64,000 nucleotides of DNA from Cyclotella cryptica (lineage: Eukaryota; Bacillariophyta; Thalassiosirophyceae; Thalassiosirales; Thalassiosiraceae): contig JABMIG010000125.1 in NCBI GenBank assembly GCA_013187285.1, positions 305,970 through 369,969 of the forward strand, given 5' to 3'. Position numbers and translations under genes: made by a program. Positions 11,716 through 20,818 of this stretch are shown piece by piece; positions within the stretch are counted from its first letter, which is position 1; each line of letters starts with the position of its first letter. The notes under the pieces are model-generated. The model searched no databases. It saw only the letters and a list, made by a program, of their open reading frames with translations, and was not told the origin of the DNA.

Positions 11716-11869
11716 TTGGTAAAATACCTGATTTTGTTGTTGTATTTTTTTCTTTTCTTTAGAACATTTTTCACGATGCCTTTTATTGGCTTGTTTTTTG
11801 TTGAGCTTTCTTTTATTGCACTTAGCAATCTCACTATTTCTCAAAATCTGCATCGTCAATGATTCATTG

Positions 11870-12629
11870 AAAATGAAAAAGTAAATAAGATGAATATGAC
11901 AATGATAATAAGGAATGAAAATTACAATCTAATAGTAACAGTTGTTTCCATCTTGCCTCGAATCCTTTTAGTTGTTCCATCATCAGATGATCCTGAACTT
12001 GTCATTTCTTATTCATATAAACTTGAGCCCTTGCCACAATAAATCAAAACAAGTGCAATTGGTCTGAACAACGGTTTTATGAGATTAACGTTGAAGCTAC
12101 GATTTATCATAAAATCATGGCCATCGTATAGAGGGCCACTGTTGTAATGTGGGAATGACAATCACCCCTAAACATTTTCATAGATGGTCATTCTTGTAAT
12201 GTGGTACTGAAAGTCAAAACAACGTTGAAGCTATAATTCATCAAATTCATTGCCACTTTAACTTCCCCTATACATATGCATGGAGGGTCATTCATGGAAT
12301 GTGGGATTGAAAACTTCCCTAATAAATTTTCATAGCTGGTTATTCTTGTAATGACGTACTCACATTTCCATAAATTTAATGTATAAGCAACACATTTCCA
12401 TGCAAAGTCATCTTTAATGGGACTAACTGTGAAAAATAGAGGAAGTTTTAATGGGACTAATACTTCATGCAGGATTTGAGAAAGTTTGCTGTATAATTAT
12501 AAATAATATAAAATGCCTCTAAGTTTTTCCATAACTCTAAATCAGAATTTTGATAATGGTAAAACGTTCGTGGATCGTAAAAATTCATTATTTTCACTAT
12601 GTCACAATAATTGTAGCTAATTAAAATTA
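11870..12629. other. AT-rich spacer with a decayed 50-base repeat
   Basis: No gene seen. Around 12121-12365 the phrase CAT-(A/G)-G-TGGTCATTCTTGTAATGTGG recurs about four times with changes, and AACGTTGAAGCT occurs twice (about 12090 and 12225), so the stretch derives from old tandem duplication. From 12545 decayed units of the minisatellite to the right already appear. The 5' end of the Helitron probably lies here but was not identified. Confidence 0.55.
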
Positions 12630-14400
12630 TTATCATGGTGGGAAACAGCCCATAGTGTAAATCCGTATTTTTACCATGTCAAAATGATTCTGTAACAACC
12701 ATACTGTAAATCTGAATTTTCACTATGGCCGTTTACGATTGAGGGTAGTGTAAATCTGTATTATGGGAAACGATCGTAGTGTAAATCCGTATTTTCACTA
12801 TGGGAAACGGCGGTGGTGTAAATCCATATTATGGGAAACGACTTAAGTGAAAATTGGTATGTTCACTATGGGAAACAGCCATAGTGTAAATCTGTATTTT
12901 CACTATGGGTAACGGCTGTAGTGTAAATCTGTATTATGGGACACGACCATAGTGCAAATCCGTATTTTTACCATGGGAAATGGCAATCGTGTAAATCCGT
13001 ATTTTCATTATGGGAAACGGTTTTAGTGTAAATCCGTATTTTCATTATGAGAAACGCCCATAGTGTAAATCCGTATTTTCACTATGGGAAACGGCCAAAG
13101 TGTAAATCCGTATTTTCACTATGGGAAACGGCCGTAGAGTAAATCTGTATGGTCACTATGGGTAACGGCCGTAGTGTAAATCCGTATTCTCACTACCGTA
13201 TTTTCACTATGGGAATCGGCCGTAGTGTAAATCCGTATTATGGGAAACAACCAAAGTGTAAATCCGTATTTTCACCATGGGAATCGGCCATAGTGTAAAT
13301 CCGTAGTTTCACCATGGGAAACGTCCATAGTATAAATCCATATTTTCACTTCGTATTTTCAATATGGGAAACAGTTATAGTGTAAATCCGTATTTTCATC
13401 ATGGGAAAAGCCCATAGTGTAAATCCGTATTTTCACTATGGGAAAAGGACAAAGTGTAAATCCGTATTCTCACTATAGGTAATGGCCGTAGTGTAAATCC
13501 GTATTCTCACTACCGTATTTTCACTATGGGGAACGGCCAAAGTGGAAATCCGTATTTTCACTATGGGAAACAGCCGTATTTCACTATGGGTAACGGTATT
13601 ATGGGAAACGTTTCCCATAGTGTAAATCCGTATTTTCACTATGGGAAATGGCCATAGTGTAAATCCGTATTTTCACTATGGGAAACGGCCATAGTGTAAA
13701 TCCGTATTTTCACTATGGGAAATGGCCATAGTATAAATCCATATTTTCACTTCGTATTTTCATTATTGGAAACAGTTATAGTGTAAATCCGTCCGTATTT
13801 TCACTATGGGTAACGGCCATAGTGTAGATCCGTATTATTACTAGTTCTAAATCCGTATTTATAGTCTAAATCCGATGATAGTCTTCTTATTATTAAGTTA
13901 CACTTCAAGCTCACTATGGGAAACGGCCGCAGTGTAAATCCGTATTCTCACTACCATATTTTCACACTATGGGAAACGGCCGCAGTGTAAATCCGTATTC
14001 TCACTACCGTATTTTCAGTATTGGGAACGGCGAAAGTGGAAATCCGTATTTTCACTATGAGAAATGCCCATAGTGTAAATCCGTATTTTCACTATGGGTA
14101 ACGGCCATAGTGTAGATACGTATTTTTACTAGTTGTAAATCCGTATATATAGTCTAAATCCGATGATAGTCTTCTTATTATTAAGTTACACTTCAAGCTC
14201 ACTATGGGAAACGGCCGCAGTGTAAATCCGTATTCTCACTACCGTATTTTCACTATGGGGAACGGCCAAAGTTGAAATCCGTATTTTCACTATGGGAAAC
14301 AGCAGTGGTGTAAATCCGTATTTTCACTATGGCTAACGGCCATAATGTAGATCCGTATTTTCACTAGTTGTAAATCTGTATTTATAGTCTAAATCCGATG
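12630..14400. repeat. 37-base hairpin minisatellite with higher-order units
   Basis: Some 40-50 imperfect head-to-tail copies of a 37-base unit, core GTGTAAATCCGTATTTTCAC. Each good unit holds a perfect 8-base inverted repeat, CCATAGTG...CACTATGG, around a 14-base loop, so a single strand can form a row of hairpins. From 13840 a longer segment (TAGTCTAAATCCGATGATAG, then TTCTTATTATTAAGTTACAC) is inserted at 13874, 14162 and 14398, making higher-order repeats of 288 and 236 bases. No coding frame. Function unknown; it could be a satellite, a structural region or simply a replication-slippage product. Confidence 0.95.
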
Positions 14401-14439
14401 GTAGTCTTCTTATTACTAAGTTACACTTCAAGTTACCAT

Positions 14440-14600
14440 TGAAAGATGACAAGTTGTTCACTTCAAGTTACCATTTCCATTCTTCTAAAAAGTTGACACG
14501 TGGATCACTTCAAGTTACCGTTACCATTCTTCTAAGAAATTGACACGTTGTTCAAGTTACCATTACCATTCTTGTAAAAATTGACATGTCGTTCTTTCAA
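14440..14600. repeat. about 50-base tandem repeat, three copies
   Basis: Three copies of a unit reading TTCAAGTTACCATTACCATT followed by CTTCTAAAAAGTTGACACGT. It directly abuts the 37-base array and shares the CACTTCAAG phrase with its higher-order segment, so the two arrays probably grew together. Confidence 0.85.
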
Positions 14601-14754
14601 CCTATTCACAAGATATAATTTTAAAGGTAGGCAATTATTAGGACAATATAACTACCCATGTAAGTCCAATCGAAAAATGAATTATTTACAGGTAAGTTCA
14701 CATCAACTTCTTGGTCAGTACCTGTTTTGGCAAAAAGCAAAAAAGTTGTCTCAC

Positions 14755-14885
14755 TGAAGAAGAAGGAGAAGAAGGAGGAGAAGGAGGAGAAGGAGGAGAA
14801 GAAGGAGGAGAAGGAGGAGAAGGAGGAGAAGGAGAAGAAAACGGCTCAGTTTCCAACACAACTAAGATTTTGAAAAAATCTTGAT
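14755..14885 (+). repeat. GA-rich microsatellite plus dispersed repeat copy
   Basis: (GAAGGAGGA)-type microsatellite at 14755-14840, followed at once by GGCTCAGTTTCCAACACAAC and TAAGATTTT. The same junction of a GA-rich tract and a CTCAGTTTCCAATACAAC phrase occurs at 29725, and inverted at 30150 and 40060, so this is a dispersed repeat family whose member carries the microsatellite. Confidence 0.8.
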
Positions 14886-15175
14886 AAATAATAGGTTACA
14901 GACTATTTATTTTTGACTCGACTCCAGTAAATAGGCACGAAATCACTTCTACTGACAGACACTTACATTTTGGCACTCTCGATCTTGATGTGACATCGAA
15001 ACATGTGGCAGGGTGGATTTGCATTTTTTGTTATGTATGTGAATGAAGAAAGTTTCTAAAAATGTCATGTCACATCGAAATAGGCAAATAAATAGGATCA
15101 AAAACCTCTTTTCAAATCTATTGCCCCTGAAAGAGGTTTTTGCCTATTTATGACCTACATTCCTTGGAGCCTATA
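14886..15175. other. spacer with a 12-base stem hairpin
   Basis: No gene. At 15100-15145 AAAAACCTCTTT and AAAGAGGTTTTT form a perfect 12-base stem around an 18-base loop, flanked by further partial matches (CCTATTTA / TAAATAGG). It may be the edge of a decayed small element. Confidence 0.5.
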
Positions 15176-15588
15176 TACTGTAAATCTCGGTCCATAAGTG
15201 CCAGGAAATGTCAAAAGATACCATTTACCGCGTTGCACTAACTTTTGACAGGATAAACTTTCGCCTATCGTGTGACACATCAAAACGTTCAGAAAAAGGT
15301 AAGCTCTATGGAGTGTCTGCCGTATATCTTGGATGTCAAGATCTCACGGATTATTAGCTCTTTTTTAGCCAATTTCGTGACATTTGTGTTTTTTGGCATG
15401 TTAATCATCCTCGGTCATTCTAAAAACACTAAAACTAGACTCTCCCTGCCCACAGCAACATGCCCATATGCATAGCTCTCAGTAACTCCGGTTGGTTGTC
15501 GAGTTATCCCATTTTCTCGCTCAGCTCACATCACATCAAATCACAACGCGAGCGCACTCAGCACAGCCCAGCACTTTTCATTCTAAAC

Positions 15589-15655
15589 ATGAATCGAATT
15601 GTTTTGTTTTGGTTCCTCCCTGACGATCACGGTCAGAAATGCGAAGCACATTCTG
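15589..15655 (+). pseudogene. fragment of the FLPDDHG accessory gene
   Basis: Begins MNRIVLFWFLPDDHG, matching the start of the accessory gene at 16773 (MVKIFLVGFLPDDHG) and at 52331. After about 22 codons the match stops, because an internal deletion joins it to the transposase gene lying on the other strand. Confidence 0.75.
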
Positions 15656-15902
15656 CGAGAATGCTCTTGCAGCCGGGATGCAACTTTCGTGCCGTCGCAG
15701 TCAGCTTCTTGGAGACGTAGGAATCTCCGGCAGAGATGGTGTCAACCTTCTTGAGGAGAAGGACCCAGCGACGGTAGTACAATGTTGGAATGCCACCATA
15801 GCAACAGGCTTTATGACGGGAAAACCCGCTTGCGATAAGAGCATCCACTTTTAGAACAGCGGCGCGTTTTTCCTTGAATTCGTAGGATTTCCGTCCTGAC
15901 AT
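15633..15902 (-). pseudogene. fragment of pogo-like transposase, DNA-binding end
   Basis: 89 codons: MSGRKSYEFKEKRAAVL... DALIASGFSRHKAC...KLHPGCKSILAE. This matches the N-terminal helix-turn-helix region of the transposases at 18281 and 50978 (SRKSYELKEKR and KIHPGC are shared). The catalytic DDE part is missing. Confidence 0.8.
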
Positions 15903-16772
15903 GATGGAGATGCTAAAGCAACAACAGAGAACACAACAATCAATCTAACAGAGACTGAGATTTATGATATGTTGATTAAAATAATGACAAATTAATACAC
16001 AGTCGATTACAGTTACAATTCGTGTTATTTTATTGAAACAACATCATTAAAATGAAAGGAATGCGTGCTTTTTATTTGAAAAGCAACTCGAGTTTCAAAA
16101 GAGGCCGCCCTTTGCAGAGTGAATTCGATTCCTCTGCAATGCCCTTCTGCTTTTGCCCTCCATTTCTCTAATTCGAGCAATGAGATAACTCATCAATCTC
16201 AATTCAGAGAAGCTGACAGTGGCGATGGCGGGCATGTTGATGACGAGTTGACGGGGAGGGAGAGAGAGCTGAGCGGATTGATGGAGACTGATGGGTGTGT
16301 CGCGCCAAAATAGCAGGAAAAAAAAGCCTCCTCTACAGTACCGAGGTAACTAGCAAAGATACCATTGTTTTTTTCCGTGTTAGCATCACTAACTAAGCAC
16401 GGATTAAAGGATTTATTATAATGTATCTTTTGACATTTTTAGGGTCTTGTCATCCAAGATATACGGTAATCCGTTTAGTCCAGAATCGCTTACCGTAAAT
16501 CTCAGTTCATAGGTGCCCGCGGATTATAAGTTACATTTTCCCGATTTTCATGATATTTGTGTTTTTCACCTAGTAAATTAGCCCCGGACATTCTAAAGTC
16601 ATCATAGATCAATTCTCCTTCTCGACAGCAACACGCCGATATGCACAGGTCCCTATAACTCCGGTTGGTTGCTGAGTTATGCCTTCATCCCGCCAAACTC
16701 ACATCACAACATTTCACATTGCGGTACCTACCATAGCCCACCATAAAAAACTATACAAAACACAACAACAAA

Positions 16773-17138
16773 ATGGTGAAAATCTTTCTTGTCGGCTTCC
16801 TCCCGGATGATCATGGACGCAGCTGTTTTGCACATCCTTTCGGATGTAGTAACGCGTTCATTGAAGGGCCAGGTAGTGGTGTTGGGAGGGTGGTGCGCTT
16901 GCGTCTAGTAGAGCACAAGCACCTCGCGGGCTACGCAGTGCGAGATGATGGGACGGACGGTTGCCGAGTTTGTTTCACGGCGCGTGAGTATGCCATTGGT
17001 AGCATGGCCCACCGACTTGACGGTTGCTTGCTCCGGATCACGGAAGTTTTTCTTCCGGACTCCGAAAACAGGAGTGAGCGTGCATTGTACCACCGCAACC
17101 GTGGTTACGCATATGCCAAACCCGTTGATGAATTCTGA
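16773..17138 (+). CDS. transposon accessory protein, HIRAN-like
   Basis: 121 codons, intact, ATG start. It opens MVKIFLVGFLPDDHGRSC and has a conserved second half: GYAVRDDGTDGCRVCFTARE, then YAIGSMAHRLDG and EVFLPDSENRS. The degraded copy at 51956-52331 keeps the same motifs at the protein level, with EP before the ADYAV segment, which argues that the protein was selected. The order 'VVG-like start, E-P...D..AV, GCRVCFTAREYA, LD' resembles the HIRAN domain (the DNA-end-binding domain of Rad5/HLTF), but this is my pattern reading, not a search. It converges on the transposase gene. A role in binding transposon ends or replication forks would be a guess. Confidence 0.6.
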   Translation: MVKIFLVGFLPDDHGRSCFAHPFGCSNAFIEGPGSGVGRVVRLRLVEHKHLAGYAVRDDGTDGCRVCFTAREYAIGSMAHRLDGCLLRITEVFLPDSENRSERALYHRNRGYAYAKPVDEF

Positions 17139-17211
17139 TTAGAAAAAGTTTGAATTAAAAAAGTTTGAATTAATGCAAAGTTTTGTCCTTTATTAATAAT
17201 TAGTTCACTAC

Positions 17212-18281
17212 TTAAACCCACTCGTATCCCATATTCTTCCACGCGTTCTGCCCAATTTCCTTAGGAATGTCGTTGTATGCTTCGACGACCCACTCCGTCA
17301 CCAATTTACGGGATGGTTCCTTCACTACCCCGTCAACAATCCTTTCGCCCTCTGTCATCCAGTCTTCCCACTTTTCACAAAGACGACATTTAATGGGCTT
17401 GTTGATGCCCACGTCAATTGGCTGGCACAAGTACGTGCAGCCCGGCGGGATGTGCACCACCTCAATTCCCATCGCTTGGATACGATTCACGACCGTACCC
17501 ATTTGATGGACGCGGTACGCATCCAGAATTAGGATGGGCGGTTTGATGGACGGGTTGTTCACGTCACGATGCGCCTTCCACGGCTGTAGGATGGCATCGA
17601 TCCACTCGTTCATCTTTGCCTCATCCATCCACGCCTTTTCTTGACAAGCGTACCTTCCGGATTACGGGAACATCGCGAATTCGCGAGTTGCAATCCGTCC
17701 TTGAGGTTTACCCTTGAAGATGAGGAATGGCCTCAACATTTTGCCACTGGCCGTGACGGTCGCCGCAAGAGTGATGCGCTTCGTGTCGGAGGTTGAAGCA
17801 CGGGCATGTACGGTGCACGCTCCTTTCACCTCGAGCATCGTGTTGGAGTGGAACGAGAACGGGATCGGTGTCTGATCCATGTTCAGCACGTTGTCCAGGT
17901 TCCGTCCCTCCAACTTCGACTTCATGACGGCAATGAAGTCCACGGCCATCTCCTCTGTATCCGTGTAGAGTTTTTGCGCTGTGTGCGTCGCACAGCGATG
18001 TCCTTGACTTGCGCGAGAATACTTGTGCAGCCCGGGTGGATCTTGCGAGAACTGCCTCTTGTATTGAACGGAACAAAGTCCGTTTTCGCATTCAACTCGT
18101 CCGCTTTTTCGATGGTCTTCTTCCAACAAGAGAAGTACATGGGGTGGATGCCGACTTCAACACAAGCTTTGCGACAACTGCATCCGCCCGCAACGAGTCC
18201 TTCAATTCGCTGGATGATGTTTCTTTTCTCCTTCAGCTCGTACGACTTCCGGCTTGACGTAACTTTTGTATGGCCTTCCAT
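17212..18281 (-). pseudogene. pogo/Tigger-like DDE_1 transposase, damaged
   Basis: About 355 codons in three overlapping pieces. The ATG at 18281 opens a psq-like helix-turn-helix region (SRKSYELKEKR, AGGCSCRKACVEVGI, KIHPGC). The catalytic domain has NMDQTPI (first Asp), ILILDAYRVHQ (second Asp) and TYLCQPIDVGINKPIK (third Asp), the standard DDE_1 signature also seen in CENP-B-derived proteins. The frame changes near 17990 and a stop near 17662 splits the catalytic domain, so there are at least two lesions. Its length is somewhat short for the family. Confidence 0.88.
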
Positions 18282-18555
18282 GACGACGGTTTGGTTAAGG
18301 TGAGTAAAATTGATTTATAATTGATTTGATTTGTGTGTTGTACAAAACAAATCTGACAACTGACAATGACAATGTTGGAACTGTTCTGCCGTCGGGGAGA
18401 TAAATGTGGGGTGGAGCTGGTGATGGATGGATGGCGCGACAAAAAAGTGGGCCATGAGTGGGGCCAAAAAACAATTGCCGGCAAAACCAAAACAAAATTG
18501 GCGCGACACACAGTACCTCGGGGTATTACAGTAACTAGGATGGATACTTATTGGG

Positions 18556-19884
18556 TGACTATCTTAATCGTTCCAGGTGTTCAGATGTTCATTTATTCAG
18601 ATTTCTGGATCGTCCAGATGTGTTCCAGACCTTCTGACCACCCCCCTTTTTTCCCAGATCGTCTCAGATGCCGTTCCAAACTGGAAAAAAGAGGGGGGTG
18701 TCCGGACACCCCTCCTTTTTGTCTAGTTTGGAAAATTGTTGTCTGGAACAATCTGAAACAAAAAAATACCACGTGGAAGCCCATGGATGCACACGAAATA
18801 GGTTATTATTCCTCGCGATTCATGTGGAGGGGCTTGTCACCTCGTGTCACCCCGAATTCTCACAAACATCATGAGGGACGACAACGATTCCCATGCGGGC
18901 CATGCTCCTCGTCGCGGCGATCCAAAGCAGGGAAAATTCAAACAGAAGTCCACTCACCAACAAATCCTTGACAAATGGAACGTCGATCAACGAATTCCAA
19001 TCAATTAATCCATCCTCATCCTTGCAATACGTATCAAACAACGATCGTGCCGCATCCTCCGTACTTGTATTTCGAACAGTGGCATACAAAACGATGGACG
19101 ACGAGGATTTGTTCCAGCCATGAAGGGGAGGATTTGTCGTCGTCGCGTCGAGGAGGGTGGGAGGAGGAGGACGAAATGGTGACGACGACCATCGTTGATT
19201 CGTGTGGGCGGGTAAAAAGGAGTGTGTTGTTTGTAGGAGGGGTAGTAGGAGGAGTGTTGATACGAGGGTGGGCTGCATGGTGTTATTCCTTTGGTGGTGG
19301 AGGGTTGTGCCATTGTCTGTAGAGAGAGAATGGGGTGAACATTCCCCGCTGTGGTAGTTGGTGTGGTTGTGATTTGACGACGATATCTCAATCCGCCGCC
19401 TTCGCCATTGCAACAAAAGCGACAATTAACTGATCCCACTGCATGGCACGAGGTTAATAATACTTCATCGCCGGACATTTGTATCATGGGGAGAATGTAC
19501 CATGCAGTTCAATCATCATTGTTACTATTGTTTGCGATAAGTTTTATTTTAGATTCCTAGACAGATAGTTCACAAATAACTTAATCAATCTTTTTATTCA
19601 ATTGAATTAGTCTCTTGTCTCTAACAGTAGTACAACATTTTGTGTTAGGGTGTCAAAACGATATGATGATGGAGAAGCTAAGAGAAATGGTGATGGGCAT
19701 CACGGTTGTTTCGCGAATCTCGCTGTCAACATCAGGGAATCACGCGAAAAACGAAATCTGGAACGTTTGTAGCCAAAAATAATTGTGGTAGTCATTTTTA
19801 AAAAAGTGTCCCAAAGCAGTTCTAAACTATACACCTGGGACTGGATATTTGAACATATGAACATCTGGAACGATTAAGGTAGTA
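18556..19884. mobile_element. non-autonomous inverted-repeat element carrying a host exon
   Basis: Ends pair as inverted repeats: ACTATCTTAATCGTTCCAG at 18558 and the inverse of ACTACCTTAATCGTTCCAG ending at 19883, continuing as a looser match (TTCAGATGTTC / TTCATATGTTC). The short copy at 53116-53911 shows the uninterrupted host sequence at this place (around TAAATTAGTATCC), so this is a later insertion into the pogo-like element; TTATT flanks it on both sides. It has no transposase. It carries a host-like exon at 18958-19278 on the minus strand. Confidence 0.65.
18958..19278 (-). pseudogene. captured first exon of a plastid-targeted EF-hand-like gene
   Basis: ATG at 19278 opens MQPTLVSTLLLLPLL, a signal peptide, followed by QTTHSFLPAH, which resembles the diatom plastid cleavage site with Phe after the signal peptide. 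Near the end ARSLFDTYCKDEDGLIDW resembles an EF-hand calcium loop. After 107 codons comes a perfect splice donor (GTGAGT, 18957-18952), but no second exon follows before the transposon DNA. So it is the first exon plus upstream DNA and the start of an intron, inside a transposon. Whether it is still transcribed is unknown. The parent gene is not in the window. Confidence 0.65.
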
Positions 19885-20066
19885 TTATTTTTCTCGTGTT
19901 AGCATTACTAACTTCGTACGGATTATAAGTTATAAAGATATGTATCTTTTGACATTTCCTGGCACTTATGGACCGAGATTTACGGTAGTTTTCGAAATAT
20001 ACGCAATTAAACACTATGGTGTAACATATATAATCCGCGGGCACCTATAAACCGAGATTTATGGTA

Positions 20067-20461
20067 GAGCATCGCCAAATCAAAATAGGCTGCCGAAAAT
20101 AGGAAATAAATAGTCGATTGACAGAACGGGCCTAAAACAGAAGATGATAACACAAATCAAATAATGGCATGTAATAGGGCCTGTACTATGATTGTAGAAT
20201 ACCTATCATAGCGTACGGGACATGAAATATCATCGTCGCAAGTTAACTCTCCTTGGTATTGTAGTCCTTGGTATTGTATACGGTAGTATGGTTCCCCCCG
20301 TCTTCGCCACAGATCTCCACAGATGATTGTTGACTCCTCCCGTTCTGTCTACACGAAGGAGCGAACTATATTATTACATTAGGTATATTAGGTCTCATAA
20401 TTCCACCCCCTCCCCCATTCAACGTCGATCACGCCACCGCTCATCGGCAGCTATCAACACC
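20067..20461. other. upstream region of the FAM32A-like gene
   Basis: No gene. The phrase CCTTGGTATTGTA is repeated at about 20252 and 20268. The transposon nest ends about 395 bases before the start codon, so promoter sequence is confined to this stretch. Confidence 0.45.
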
Positions 20462-20818
20462 ATGCCCGGTCGGGGCAAGCTTAGTTTAAAGGGAGACAAA
20501 AAGTCGACCAAAAAGAAATCGTCCAAATCGAAACACAAATTAGGTTCACCTGACGAATCGAATGCGAAGCACGAAGATATCGTTGATACTCATTCCAATG
20601 CAGAAGAAGTCGAAAAATGTTCCGTTCAAGAATCTGACGGAGAACTGACCGCGGCAGAGAAGAAAGCGCGCAAGTTCAAGGCCGATCAGGCACGACGTGA
20701 AATGGAGAAGGTGGTGAAACTCAGTCATCGCGAGAGAGTCGAGCAGTTTAACGAGAAATTGGGCCAATTGACCGAATTGAATGATATTCCCAGGGTCAGT
20801 GCTGCTGGTAATGGTTAG
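20462..20818 (+). CDS. FAM32A: FAM32A-like spliceosome-associated protein
   Basis: 118 codons, single exon. The N-terminal half is Lys/Ser-rich (GDKKSTKKKSSKSKHK) and probably nuclear. The C-terminal 50 residues carry the family signature: LTAAEKKARKFKADQARRE and SHRERVEQFNEKLGQLTELN, then DIPRV near the end. In other eukaryotes FAM32A (DUF1754) joins the catalytic spliceosome and its C-terminal tail reaches the active site to help exon ligation. The ATG at 20462 (MPGRGK) gives the usual family length; the frame is open further upstream but has no family similarity there. The final residues (SAAGNG) differ from the animal tail. Confidence 0.8.
   Translation: MPGRGKLSLKGDKKSTKKKSSKSKHKLGSPDESNAKHEDIVDTHSNAEEVEKCSVQESDGELTAAEKKARKFKADQARREMEKVVKLSHRERVEQFNEKLGQLTELNDIPRVSAAGNG

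Larger units (their letters stand above)
5397..11859 (-). mobile_element. Helitron rolling-circle transposon, damaged
   Basis: The coding part of a Helitron. From its 5' end (right) it has an N-terminal repeat region, a Rep endonuclease domain with an HUH-type motif, a linker protein region and a PIF1-like helicase. Three of the coding blocks share one frame and are parted only by in-frame TAA stops (at 9161 and 8474). A frame change falls near 6515-6596 inside the helicase and another in the N-terminal repeats. So it is inactive but recent. I could not find the 5' TC end or the 3' hairpin plus CTRR end with confidence; the true limits are wider than given. Confidence 0.9.
15319..16468 (+). 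mobile_element. deletion derivative of the pogo-like family
   Basis: Ends match as inverted repeats: CCGTATATCTTGGATGTCAAG at the left and its inverse (CATCCAAGATATACGG) at the right. The left arm follows the accessory-gene side of the full copy at 16491 (shared CTCCGGTTGGTTG and FLPDDHG start) and the right arm the transposase side. A large internal deletion joins the beginning of the accessory gene to the first 80 codons of the transposase, so the copy cannot move by itself. Confidence 0.75.
16491..19987. mobile_element. pogo/Tigger-like DDE transposon with two convergent genes
   Basis: About 3.5 kb between TA dinucleotides. Ends are inverted repeats (left ACCGTAAATCTCAGTTCATA, right the inverse of ACCGTAAATCTCGGTCCATA). 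It carries an accessory gene reading right (16773-17138) and a DDE_1-type transposase reading left (17212-18281), tail to tail with 73 bases between. A further element with its own ends sits at 18556-19884. TA target sites and DDE_1 catalytic motifs fit the pogo branch of Tc1/mariner. The transposase is damaged, so the copy is not autonomous now. Confidence 0.8.
15176..20066. mobile_element. outer pogo/Tigger-like element with nested copies
   Basis: The outermost ends are CTGTAAATCTCGGTCCATAA at 15178 and the inverted TTTATAGGTGCCCGCGG-type end at 20066, each next to TA. The left end is of the transposase-side type and the right end of the accessory-gene-side type, judged against the nested copy at 16491-19987, which lies in the opposite direction. 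Only short arms (15176-15318 and 19988-20066) remain of this outer element; the rest is filled by two further family members. Arms and nested copy share about 40 nearly identical bases, which suggests recent activity. Confidence 0.65.

Noticed and set aside
11386-11862. Plus-strand frame rich in VALVVLLPFLANGID repeats
   Set aside because: It is the antisense reading of the 45-base repeat in the Helitron protein; the hydrophobic repeat has no independent support.
12630-14400. CRISPR-like array
   Set aside because: Units are head-to-tail without unique spacers, and the genome is eukaryotic; it is a minisatellite.
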